Shown in pieces: positions 51,240-59,201 of a DNA stretch of 64,000 nt. The DNA is taken from assembly GCA_902826025.1 (NCBI GenBank), contig CADEDH010000012.1, positions 1 to 64,000 on the forward strand. The letters run 5' to 3'. The DNA is from an uncultured Actinomycetes bacterium. GTDB taxonomy: Bacteria > Actinomycetota > Acidimicrobiia > Acidimicrobiales > SZUA-35. Below the pieces are notes generated by a model. That model worked only from the letters and a program-made list of their open reading frames with translations. It did not search any database and was not told the DNA's origin. Numbering within the stretch: the first letter of the stretch is position 1; the number at the start of each line of letters is the position of its first letter. Position numbers and translations under genes: made by a program.

Positions 51240-52124
51240 TCAGTACTCGTGCAGGGTGAGCAGCTGGCGGACGCCCACCCGCTCCAGGTAGTCGGCGTGG
51301 GTCTCGGGCTCGATGCAGTACGTCGTCAGGAAGGCCTCCAGCGGACCCCGGTCGCCGTGCTGGGCGGCGGCGGTGGCGGCGTCGACGTAGAGGCGGGTGA
51401 AGGCCCGATCCTGCACGTACCAACCCCGGCTGTAGAACGGGTGGGCACCCCACGGGGCGCGGATCACACCGTCGACCCCGGCGATGGTGGTGGCCGCTGG
51501 GTTGGCCCGGACGTCTTCGTTGGCCACGATCTTCTCCACCTGCACGGCGCACCGGTCGGCCGCCCGGTACAGGAACAGGTCGAGCCAGCCGGGGCCGCCG
51601 ATGTGCTGGACGTTCCCGTAGGCGTCGGCGTGGGCGGCATGGAGGAAGGCCACGTCGACCTCGATGGCGGGCACGGCGATCAGCGTCTCGCCCCGGATGG
51701 GGTCGGTCATCAGCTTGAGGTCGGGGTTGACGTCGGGCAGCGAGGTGCCGAGCCCGCCCCGCCAGGGCAGGAAGGGCAGACCCTGGGCGGCGGCCCGCAG
51801 CCCGGCGGCCACGATCCCCTCCTCGCACTCCCACACCTCGATCTCGCCCGCCTCGGCCGCCCGTCGGAACGACGGAGCCACGGCACCCCCGGCCCCGCCG
51901 CCCACGTAGTAGGCGATCGTCTTGCGTACACAGCCGGCGGCGATCAGGAGGTCGAGGGCCACACCGCTACCCACCACGGTCAGGTCCTTCACCCCCCGCC
52001 GCACGAGTTGGCGGATCACGGCCATCGGGCCCGGCTCGCCGATGGCGATCGTCATCCCGTCCGACACCCAGGAGGCGGCCTCCGCCTCGCTGACGATGCG
52101 CTCCCTGCGCTGGGGGTGGCTCAC
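51240..52124 (-). CDS. CoA-transferase/hydrolase family subunit A (IpdA/GctA-like)
   Basis: This is a 294-residue subunit starting at GTG 52124 with GGAAGG 7 nt upstream. Motifs are DGMTIAIGEPGPMAVIRQLV, GLRAAAQGLPFLPWRGGLGT, ETLIAVPAIEVDVAFLHA, DAYGNVQHIG and IVANEDVRANP, in the order seen in IpdA and glutaconate CoA-transferase A. It forms a two-gene unit with subunit B. No steroid-ring genes are adjacent, so the substrate could be another acyl-CoA. Confidence 0.87.
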   Translation of the reverse strand: MSHPQRRERIVSEAEAASWVSDGMTIAIGEPGPMAVIRQLVRRGVKDLTVVGSGVALDLLIAAGCVRKTIAYYVGGGAGGAVAPSFRRAAEAGEIEVWECEEGIVAAGLRAAAQGLPFLPWRGGLGTSLPDVNPDLKLMTDPIRGETLIAVPAIEVDVAFLHAAHADAYGNVQHIGGPGWLDLFLYRAADRCAVQVEKIVANEDVRANPAATTIAGVDGVIRAPWGAHPFYSRGWYVQDRAFTRLYVDAATAAAQHGDRGPLEAFLTTYCIEPETHADYLERVGVRQLLTLHEY

Positions 52125-52183
52125 GGGCCGATCCTTCCCGGGCCCCGCCGCCCGGGTCAACTTTTCACCGCCGGCGCCACCGG

Positions 52184-53809
52184 TCAGCGGGTGCCGACCA
52201 GGGCTCCGTCGGCCCCGGCCCCGGCCCCGGCGGCGACCGGCTTGGGGCTGCGGGGCGACGTGATCAGGAGGAGCACCACGCCACCCACGGCGATGGCGGC
52301 GGCCACCCACATGGTCTGGTGCCACCCGTCGACGAACGCCTGACGGGCCGCGCCCACCACGGTCGGGGCCTGGTCGCCCAGGGAGGGGGCGACGGCCAGG
52401 GCGGTGCCGATCCCGTCCTCCACCGGCTGGCGCACCGGGTCGGGCAGGGTGGCGGCCACCCCGGCGATGCTGGAGCCGTAGCCGCTCGACAGCACCGACC
52501 CGAGCAGGGCCACGCCGATGGCGCCGCCCACCTCCCGCACGGTGTCGTTGAGGGCCGAGGCCACGCCCTGCTTCTCCACCGGCAACGACTCGGTGATGGC
52601 CACCGTGGACGGCGTCATCACCAGACCCATGCCGGCGCCGATGATCATCAGGCCGGGCAGGACCGACAGGTAGCCGCCCTCGATGGTGGGCACGGCCGCC
52701 ATCCACACCAGGCCGGCGGCCACCGTGGTGGTGCCGCCCAACAGAAGGGGCCGGGTACCGGTCCGCTGGGCGATCCGGGGGGCCGTGCTCGACAGCGGCA
52801 TCAGCAGCGCCGCCATCGGCAACAGGCCGGCCGCCGCCTTGAGCGCGCTGTACCCCAGCACGGCCTGGAGGAACTGCACCAGCACCAGGAACAGGGCGAA
52901 CATCACGGCGAACACGATCAGCAGGTTGAGCGAGCCGCTGGCCAGGGCCCGGTTGCGGAACAGGCGGACGTCGAGCAGAGGCTGGGGGTGGCGCAGCTCC
53001 CACAGCACGAAGGCCACAGCGCCGAGCACGGCGGCTGCCGCCCCGGCCAGGGTCAGCGGCTCGGCCCAGCCGTGTTCCGGGCCTTCATGGAAGGCGAGCA
53101 CGGCGCCGCCGATGGCGATGGCCGACAACACGCCGCCCAACACGTCGAAGCTGTGCTCCTGCGTCTCCCGGGAGTTGCCGACGGCCACCAGGCTGAGCAC
53201 GAACCCGACGACGCACAGCACGAGCGGCATGGCGAACACCCAGCGCCAGGTCACCCAGTCCACCATGGCGGCCGAGAAGAAGAGGCCGAGGATGCCGCCG
53301 GCCCCGGCGAAACCGGCCCAGATCCCGATGGCGTTGGCCCGCTTGTCGGCCGGGAACGACGAGGTGACCACCGACAGGGTGACCGGCATGATCATGGCCG
53401 CCCCGGCCCCGGCCAGGAGGCGGGCCAGCAGGATCACGGTGGCCGAGCCGGCGGTGGCGGCGGCCACGCTGGCCACGGCGAAGGTGGCGAGGCCGGTGAG
53501 CAGCACCGGCTTGCGGCCCCAGCGGTCGCCGATGGCCCCGATCGGCAGCAGGAGCGAGGCCAGCACCATCGTGTAGCCGTTGATGACCCACAGGAGCATG
53601 TTCTGGCTGGCGCCGAGGTCGGCCGCCAGCTGCTGCTGGGCCACGTTGAGGCCCGACATGGAGGCGATCACGGCCACCAGCGAGGTGATCATGGCCAGCA
53701 GGATGAGGCGGAGCCGACGGGGGTCGTGGACGATGAACTCCTCAACGGCGGGGTCGTCCAGCTGATGGTCGCCCGGATAGGCGTCGGTGGGTGGGTGCTC
53801 AGGGGTCAT
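52184..53809 (-). CDS. MFS multidrug exporter, DHA2 (14-helix) family
   Basis: This is 541 residues from ATG 53809. Helix 1 reads LILLAMITSLVAVIASMSGL with the DHA2 variant NVAQQQLAADLG after it; motif A is GAIGDRWGRKPVLLTGLATF. Fourteen helices are predicted. The longer frame to 53902 would start inside the operator region, so ATG 53809 is preferred. It is transcribed divergently from a TetR gene across a TACAGT/ACTGTA operator. The unit follows a TetR/exporter plan like that at 4555-6913. Confidence 0.88.
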   Translation of the reverse strand: MTPEHPPTDAYPGDHQLDDPAVEEFIVHDPRRLRLILLAMITSLVAVIASMSGLNVAQQQLAADLGASQNMLLWVINGYTMVLASLLLPIGAIGDRWGRKPVLLTGLATFAVASVAAATAGSATVILLARLLAGAGAAMIMPVTLSVVTSSFPADKRANAIGIWAGFAGAGGILGLFFSAAMVDWVTWRWVFAMPLVLCVVGFVLSLVAVGNSRETQEHSFDVLGGVLSAIAIGGAVLAFHEGPEHGWAEPLTLAGAAAAVLGAVAFVLWELRHPQPLLDVRLFRNRALASGSLNLLIVFAVMFALFLVLVQFLQAVLGYSALKAAAGLLPMAALLMPLSSTAPRIAQRTGTRPLLLGGTTTVAAGLVWMAAVPTIEGGYLSVLPGLMIIGAGMGLVMTPSTVAITESLPVEKQGVASALNDTVREVGGAIGVALLGSVLSSGYGSSIAGVAATLPDPVRQPVEDGIGTALAVAPSLGDQAPTVVGAARQAFVDGWHQTMWVAAAIAVGGVVLLLITSPRSPKPVAAGAGAGADGALVGTR

Positions 53810-53863
53810 GGTGGGGCTCACTCGGGGTCGGTCGGCCCGGGTTTCAGTACGGGCCCGTAGCGA

Positions 53864-53880
53864 TACAGTACTGTACTGTA
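53864..53880. promoter_or_regulatory. TetR operator between divergent MFS and TetR genes
   Basis: TACAGT (53864-53869) and ACTGTA (53875-53880) are inverted around 5 nt, and the nested 12-bp palindrome TACAGTACTGTA (53864-53875) is perfect. The cluster is AT-rich against its surroundings and placed to control both genes. Confidence 0.6.
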
Positions 53881-53965
53881 CGATTTCTCCAGAGAAGCGC
53901 AAGAGGAGACCGTGAGACGGTTGTCACCGGGCAGAGGGGGTGGAGGCGCTAGCGTCGGAGTCGGG

Positions 53966-54550
53966 ATGGGCACGACGGACCCTCGCATCGCCCGCACCCG
54001 GGCCACGGTGCTCGACACCGCCGCGGCCATCGTGGTGGAGCAGGGCACAGCCGCCCTCACCGTCGATGCCGTGGTGGCGCGGTCGGGGGTGGCCCGGTCG
54101 ACCATCTACCGCCATTGGCCCACCCGGGACGACCTGCTGGTCGACGTGTTCGAGTACTGCGTGCCGTCGCTCGACACACCGCCCCCGGAGCTCGGGTTCG
54201 AGGCGGCCATGCGGCAGTTCCTGCACGCCGTCGTCGGCCACCTGGCCGATGAGAAGTGGAACCGGATGCTGCCGGCTCTGATGGCGTTGAAGGCCTACGA
54301 GCCGACCCTGGCCCGGGTGGAGGAGCGGATGGAGCAGCGCCAGGGCAAGATCTCGGCTGACCTGTTCACAAGGGGTGAGCACGAGGGCCTGTTCGGGCCG
54401 GAGCTGGACCCGTCCCGGGCCATCGCCCTGCTGGTGGGGCCGCTGGTGTTCGCCGCCCTCAGCGGCGAGACCCCGATCACCCCGGAGCTGGCCGACGCGT
54501 CCCTCGCCAACTTCCTGGCCGGCCTGTCGCGCCCCGATCCCGCCCGGTAG
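53966..54550 (+). CDS. TetR-family transcriptional regulator
   Basis: This is 194 residues from ATG 53966, which has GGAG 5 nt upstream; a GTG at 53912 preceded by GAGGAG would add 18 Gly-rich residues. The helix-turn-helix reads LTVDAVVARSGVARSTIYRH, followed by WPTRDDLLVDVFEY. The C-terminal half is helical and includes LMALKAYEPTLARVEERMEQ. It most likely represses the divergent DHA2 gene through the adjacent operator. A downstream alpha/beta hydrolase gene starts 11 bp later and may share regulation. Confidence 0.9.
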   Translation: MGTTDPRIARTRATVLDTAAAIVVEQGTAALTVDAVVARSGVARSTIYRHWPTRDDLLVDVFEYCVPSLDTPPPELGFEAAMRQFLHAVVGHLADEKWNRMLPALMALKAYEPTLARVEERMEQRQGKISADLFTRGEHEGLFGPELDPSRAIALLVGPLVFAALSGETPITPELADASLANFLAGLSRPDPAR

Positions 54551-54561
54551 CGTCGGCGGCC

Positions 54562-55443
54562 ATGACGACAGGGGGAACCGGCCAGCCGTCGGATGACGGT
54601 CTGCGTCGGGTCACGGCATCCGATGAGCAGCTACTGGCCTACGAGGTGGGCGGGCCGGCCGAGCCCGATCCGGCCGACGGCCCGCCGGTGGTGTTCCTCC
54701 ACGGGACGGTGGCCAACCGCTTCGCCTTCCGCAAGGTGCGGCCCTGGTTCGACGAGCGGCGGCGGGTGGTGTTCACCGTGCTGCGGGGCCACGGCGACGG
54801 CGAGGATCGCACGCTGCCGGCCGATTACGGTCTGGCCACCACCGAGGTGGCCGACCTGCTCACCGTGCTCGACGCCGAGGGCCTGGCCCGGGTCGATCTG
54901 TTCGCCCACTCCACCGGCGGCTCGATCGCGGTGGCCCTGGCCGCCCGCCACCCCGACCGGGTGCGCCGGATGGTGCTGGTCGAGCCGACACTGCTGCCCC
55001 TCCTGCCCCTGGTCGACCCGGCCATGGCCGATCGGGTGGCGGCCGACATCGCCGCCCTCCTGGCCGCGGCCGACAGCGGCGATCACCCCCGGGCCTTGCG
55101 CCACCTGCTCGACTTCATCGGCGGCACCACCTGGCACGCCTCCGACGCCAACCACGCCCGGGTGTTCGAGCAGCTCAGCCCGCTGGCCGAGCTGACCGGC
55201 CCCCATGCTTCGGCCCTGGCCGGCCTCGACGTGAGCGAGGCCGACGTCCGAGGCCTGGCCGCCCCAGCGCTCTTGTTCTACGGGCAGGAGAGCGCCTACT
55301 TCGAGCTCACCCTCGCCGCCATGCTGGCCCGGCTGCGGCCCGACCTGGAGCAGATCCACGTGGAGGGGGCCGGCCACAACAGCCACCTGGAGCGCCCCGA
55401 CGTCGTCGGTCCCCCGGCCGCCGCCTTCCTCGTCGGCGCCTGA
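54562..55443 (+). CDS. Alpha/beta hydrolase
   Basis: This 293-residue protein has the oxyanion motif FLHGTV, the nucleophile elbow LFAHSTGGS (A-H-S-T-G in place of GxSxG), a late Asp in the ALLFYGQESAYFE region and catalytic His in GAGHNSHLERP. It is a cytoplasmic esterase or related hydrolase of unknown substrate. The ATG lies 8 nt after TAGCGT (54548-54553), a box overlapping the stop codon of the TetR gene; no ribosome site is seen. Confidence 0.87.
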   Translation: MTTGGTGQPSDDGLRRVTASDEQLLAYEVGGPAEPDPADGPPVVFLHGTVANRFAFRKVRPWFDERRRVVFTVLRGHGDGEDRTLPADYGLATTEVADLLTVLDAEGLARVDLFAHSTGGSIAVALAARHPDRVRRMVLVEPTLLPLLPLVDPAMADRVAADIAALLAAADSGDHPRALRHLLDFIGGTTWHASDANHARVFEQLSPLAELTGPHASALAGLDVSEADVRGLAAPALLFYGQESAYFELTLAAMLARLRPDLEQIHVEGAGHNSHLERPDVVGPPAAAFLVGA

Positions 55444-55484
55444 GCCCGCTCGGCGTCAGTAGGCGCCTCGGCCTCGTCGGCGCC

Positions 55485-55537
55485 GGTCCGGACCAGTCAC
55501 CGTGTCCGGAGGACCGGACAATTGCATAGCCGGCTAT
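55485..55537 (+). promoter_or_regulatory. Cluster of three palindromes upstream of an MFS gene
   Basis: GGTCCGGACC (55485-55494), TGTCCGG-AGGA-CCGGACA (55503-55520) and ATAGCCGGCTAT (55526-55537) are all exact dyads and the first two share TCCGG. They lie 87-139 bp before the MFS start at 55624 and probably form a multi-site operator. Confidence 0.5.
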
Positions 55538-55623
55538 TGCGACGGACACTAGGGTGAGCGCATGCCGGCCGGCGGTGCAGCCGGGCGCCCGGTCCAGCCG
55601 GAGTGTGGGAGGTTCGAGCCAGC

Positions 55624-56898
55624 ATGAGCGTCAACGGCGCCGCCGAACCGAGCGAGGCCGAGCTGGTGGCCCGGCGGCGCCAGCTGATCGTCCTGGCCGC
55701 CGCCCTGGTGCTGGCGATGTCGACCTGGTTCTCCACCGCCGCCGTGCTCTCCCAGCTCAAGACGGCCTGGCAGCTCTCGGCATCGGCCGGAAGCTGGCTC
55801 ACGATCATGGTGCAGCTCGGGTTCGTGGCCGGCGCTGCGCTGTCGGCCGCCACCAACCTGGCTGATCGCGTCCCACCCCGCCGCCTCATCCTGGTGGGGA
55901 CGATCGGGGCGGCCGCGGCCAACGCCGTCGTGGCGATGGCCGACGCCTACCCCGTGGCCATCGCCGCCCGTTTTGCAACGGGGGCGTGCCTGGCCGCCGT
56001 GTACCCGCCCTCGCTCAAGGCCATGTCGAGCTGGTACCGCACGGGGCGGGGTTTCGCCTTGGGGGTGATGATCGGGGCCCTCACCGTCGGCTCCGCCCTC
56101 CCCCACCTGATCAACGCACTGGGCGGCCTCCCCTGGCGCCTCACCCTGGCCATCGCCTCGGTGTTCACCGTACTGGGCGGCCTCATCGCCGAGCGGTTGG
56201 GGGCCGACGGACCCTACGCCACCCGGGGCGCCGCCTTCGACCCCTCGCAGCTCCGGGCGATCGTGGCCGACCGCCGCTTCCGCCTGGCCAGCGCCGGCTA
56301 CTTCGGCCACATGTGGGAGCTGTACGCCATGTGGGCCTGGGCCGCCGCCTTCTACCGCGACGCCTTCACCTCCCCCCGTCTGGCCAGCCTGGCCGCCTTT
56401 GCCGTGATCGCGGCCGGGGCGGGCGGATCGATCTACGCCGGGCTGCTGAGCGACCGGGTGTCCCGCACGGAGGCGGCGGGGCGGGCCCTGCGCTCCTCAG
56501 CGGCGGTGGCCCTGGTGGCCGGCTTCCTGCTCGACGCCCCCGCCCCCATCGTGGTGGGCGCCGGGCTGGTATGGGGGTTCTGGGTGGTGGCCGACTCGGC
56601 CCAGTTCTCCACCATCGTCACCGAGGTGACCAACGCGGTGTACGTGGGCACGGCGCTCACCGTGCAGCTCGCCATCGGCTTCACCCTCACCGTGTTCACC
56701 ATCTTCCTGGTCCCGGTGGTCCGAGACTCGGCCGGGTGGGGCTGGGCCTTCCTCCTCCTCGCCCCCGGCCCCCTGCTCGGCGCCTGGGCCATGCGGGCCC
56801 TGGAGCGGGAACTGGCGGCTGAGGCCGAGACCGTCGCCACTCCAGCCGCGGCGCCGCCCCTCGCCCCGACGCCGGTGTTCGTCAGCCCGTTCTTCTGA
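55624..56898 (+). CDS. MFS transporter (12 helices), sugar/metabolite family
   Basis: This is 424 residues from ATG 55624, with GGGAGG 11 nt upstream; a GTG at 55603 overlaps that site. Helix 1 is LIVLAAALVLAMSTWFSTAA, the motif A loop is TNLADRVPPRRLILVGTIGA, and the mid-loop carries SRTEAAGRALRSS. About 12 helices are predicted. It resembles uncharacterised actinobacterial MFS proteins with an STWFSTAAV first helix; the substrate is unknown. It is convergent with LLM genes 4 bp away. Confidence 0.83.
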   Translation: MSVNGAAEPSEAELVARRRQLIVLAAALVLAMSTWFSTAAVLSQLKTAWQLSASAGSWLTIMVQLGFVAGAALSAATNLADRVPPRRLILVGTIGAAAANAVVAMADAYPVAIAARFATGACLAAVYPPSLKAMSSWYRTGRGFALGVMIGALTVGSALPHLINALGGLPWRLTLAIASVFTVLGGLIAERLGADGPYATRGAAFDPSQLRAIVADRRFRLASAGYFGHMWELYAMWAWAAAFYRDAFTSPRLASLAAFAVIAAGAGGSIYAGLLSDRVSRTEAAGRALRSSAAVALVAGFLLDAPAPIVVGAGLVWGFWVVADSAQFSTIVTEVTNAVYVGTALTVQLAIGFTLTVFTIFLVPVVRDSAGWGWAFLLLAPGPLLGAWAMRALERELAAEAETVATPAAAPPLAPTPVFVSPFF

Positions 56899-56902
56899 GC
56901 TG

Positions 56903-57910
56903 TCAGGTCAGCGCCGGCAGCACCTCGCCGGCCAGGATCTCCTGGGTTTCAGGGGAGGTGGCCACGACGATGAACCAGCTCACGCCGTCTTCGTCGGCCC
57001 GGCGGCCGAGCTCGTCGATGGCCTGCTCCGGCGTGCCGATGAGGGCCACCGGCGAAGCCTGGGCCGAGGCCAGGTCGGCGAAGCCGAGGCGGCGGGCCAG
57101 CCGCTCGAACACCGGATGGGTCGGGTCGTGCGACAGGTTGGCCAGGGCGAAGCCGCTGATCTCGATCGAGCCCGGATCCCGACCGTGCTCCTCGGCCAGG
57201 GCCCGCAGCTGGCCGACCCGCTGGCGGAGGCGGACCCGGTCGAACCGGACGGTGGCCTCGGCGTCTTTGATGAAGTCCTTCCCGTGGGCGGTGGGTGGGA
57301 TCAGGTTCACCACGTCGGCGTGGCGGGCGGCGATCGACAGCAGGTGATCGCTCGACCCGCCCACCATGATCGGCGGGGCCGGCTGTTGGGCCGGGCGGGG
57401 CAGGGTGGACGCCTCCTCGATGTCGAAGAACCGGCCGTGCCAGGTGGCGGGCGCGGTGTCGCTGCTGGCCCCCACGCCCCACATGGCCTTGACCACCTCG
57501 ATCGTCTCCTCCAGCCGGTCGAGGCGTTCGGTGGCGTCGGGGAAGGGGTAGCCGTGGGCCGTGTATTCGGCCACGTTCCACCCCGAGCCGATGCCCAGGG
57601 TGAAGCGGCCGCCCGAGATCTGGTCGATCGTGGCCGTGGCCTTGGCCAGCATGGCCGGGGTGCGGTACGAGGCGGCCAACACGGTGGGCACGAGCCGGAC
57701 CCGGCTGGTGATGGCGGCCGCCGCCGTCATCACCGACAGGCACTCCAACTGAGGGGCGCCGGCCCCGCCGTCCTGGGACACGAAATGGTCGTTGAGCGAG
57801 ACGGAGTGGAAGCCGTGCTCGTCGGCGAAGCGGGCCGCCTCGGCCACCGACGCCCAATCCCGCGTGGGCAGGAACAGGCCGATCTTCACCCCACCCGTGG
57901 ACTCCCCCAT
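56903..57910 (-). CDS. LLM-class flavin/F420-dependent oxidoreductase
   Basis: This 335-residue luciferase-like barrel has GVKIGLFLPTRDWASVAEAA, FHSVSLNDHFVSQ, VRLVPTVLAASYRTPAMLAK, FTLGIGSGWNVAEY and PIMVGGSSDHLLS. The C-terminal ALIGTPEQAIDELGRRADED helix is typical of F420 and some FMN members. Its ATG overlaps by one base (TGATG) the stop of the second LLM gene upstream, so the two are translated together and may form a two-component oxidoreductase. Confidence 0.9.
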   Translation of the reverse strand: MGESTGGVKIGLFLPTRDWASVAEAARFADEHGFHSVSLNDHFVSQDGGAGAPQLECLSVMTAAAAITSRVRLVPTVLAASYRTPAMLAKATATIDQISGGRFTLGIGSGWNVAEYTAHGYPFPDATERLDRLEETIEVVKAMWGVGASSDTAPATWHGRFFDIEEASTLPRPAQQPAPPIMVGGSSDHLLSIAARHADVVNLIPPTAHGKDFIKDAEATVRFDRVRLRQRVGQLRALAEEHGRDPGSIEISGFALANLSHDPTHPVFERLARRLGFADLASAQASPVALIGTPEQAIDELGRRADEDGVSWFIVVATSPETQEILAGEVLPALT

Positions 57911-59088
57911 CAGCCGATCGCCCCGCCCATGGCCCCCGACTCGTGGAGCGACTCGGGGTCGCCGAGGGAGTGCTCGTGAATGGGTGTTGCCATCTCGTGC
58001 ACCGCCGGCAGCACCTCCTTGGCGAACAGCTCCAGGCTGGCCCGGGCCTCGGCCGGCGGCTTCGACCCGTGCTGGGGGTGGACGATGAGGTACTCCAGGC
58101 TGATCTTCTCCTGGGTGCGCTGGATCTTGGCGATCAGCTCGTCGGGGGTGCCGATCAGGTGGCCGTCCTCGCCCACGATGGCGTGTTCTTCCTCCAGCTC
58201 CCGGCCCTGGGCGAACACCTTGGCGTAGTCCTCGTAGCCGGGGACACCGGCGAAGCTGGGCGAGTTCCACACGGCGTAGTGGTTACGGGCGGCCCAGGCC
58301 TGCTCACCGGCGTAGCGCTTGCCCTGCTCGATCGAATCCCGGTCGGCCGAGCAGTGGAGGTACATCATCGTGGTGGGCTGGTTGGGCGGCAGACCCTTGG
58401 TGGCCCGGATGGCGTTGAACTTGCCCACCGCCTTGGCCATCACGTCGAGCGGGACGGCGGTGACGAACAGCTGGCCCAGGCCGAGGTCGGCGGCGATCTC
58501 CATCGACGACGGCGTGTTGAAGGCGGCCTTCATGTTGTCGAACAGGGAACCCCGGTGCAGGGCCTGGGGCCGGACGGTGAGCTCGGGTACGTCATAAGCG
58601 TGGCCGTGGAACTCGAAGCGGTTCGTCTCGGACCGGCGGAGGATCTCGATCATCTCGGCGAAGCGGACCCGGGACTCCTCCCGGTCCACGTTGAAGGCGT
58701 CGTACTCGTGGGCCGAGATGCCCCGACCGATGCCGATGTGGAGGCGGCGCCCGTCGAGCAGGAGGTCGAGCATGGCGATTTCATGGGCCAGCTTCACCGG
58801 CTGCCACCACGGGGCCACGATCACGGCCGTGCCCATGTCGATCCGCTGGGTGCGGCCGGCCCAGAACGCCAGCCACTGGAGCGGATTGCCCTGCATGGAG
58901 TAGGCCGATCCGTAGTGCTCGGCGCACCAGATGGCGTCGAAGCCGAGGGGTTCCACCATGTCGCCCAGCTTCATCGTCTCCCGGTGGATGGCCACGTCGG
59001 GGGTGACAGGGTCGGTGCCGTAGTCTCCGGCCAGGAGCCGGTCCCAGTCCCGGTGGTTGTAGCTGGTCACCATCACGCCGACCTGCAT
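57910..59088 (-). CDS. LLM-class flavin-dependent monooxygenase (luciferase-like)
   Basis: This is a 392-residue protein, longer than the other LLM genes here. Motifs are MQVGVMVTSYNHRDWDRLLA, FDAIWCAEHYGSAYSMQGNP, IDMGTAVIVAPWWQPVKLAH, LHIGIGRGISAHEY and VGEDGHLIGTPDELI. It resembles the bacterial luciferase/alkanal monooxygenase branch, which uses reduced FMN and O2. A GAGGAGG site precedes the ATG. It is coupled to the LLM gene downstream. Confidence 0.88.
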   Translation of the reverse strand: MQVGVMVTSYNHRDWDRLLAGDYGTDPVTPDVAIHRETMKLGDMVEPLGFDAIWCAEHYGSAYSMQGNPLQWLAFWAGRTQRIDMGTAVIVAPWWQPVKLAHEIAMLDLLLDGRRLHIGIGRGISAHEYDAFNVDREESRVRFAEMIEILRRSETNRFEFHGHAYDVPELTVRPQALHRGSLFDNMKAAFNTPSSMEIAADLGLGQLFVTAVPLDVMAKAVGKFNAIRATKGLPPNQPTTMMYLHCSADRDSIEQGKRYAGEQAWAARNHYAVWNSPSFAGVPGYEDYAKVFAQGRELEEEHAIVGEDGHLIGTPDELIAKIQRTQEKISLEYLIVHPQHGSKPPAEARASLELFAKEVLPAVHEMATPIHEHSLGDPESLHESGAMGGAIG

Positions 59089-59201
59089 GGCCGCCTCCTC
59101 GGTCGCCTGATCCGCTTGCCTCCTCCGACACTAGATGGGGGTGTGACTGCGGACCAACGACGGACTTCGCGGGACGAACGGGAAGTGCACCAAAAGGAGG
59201 G

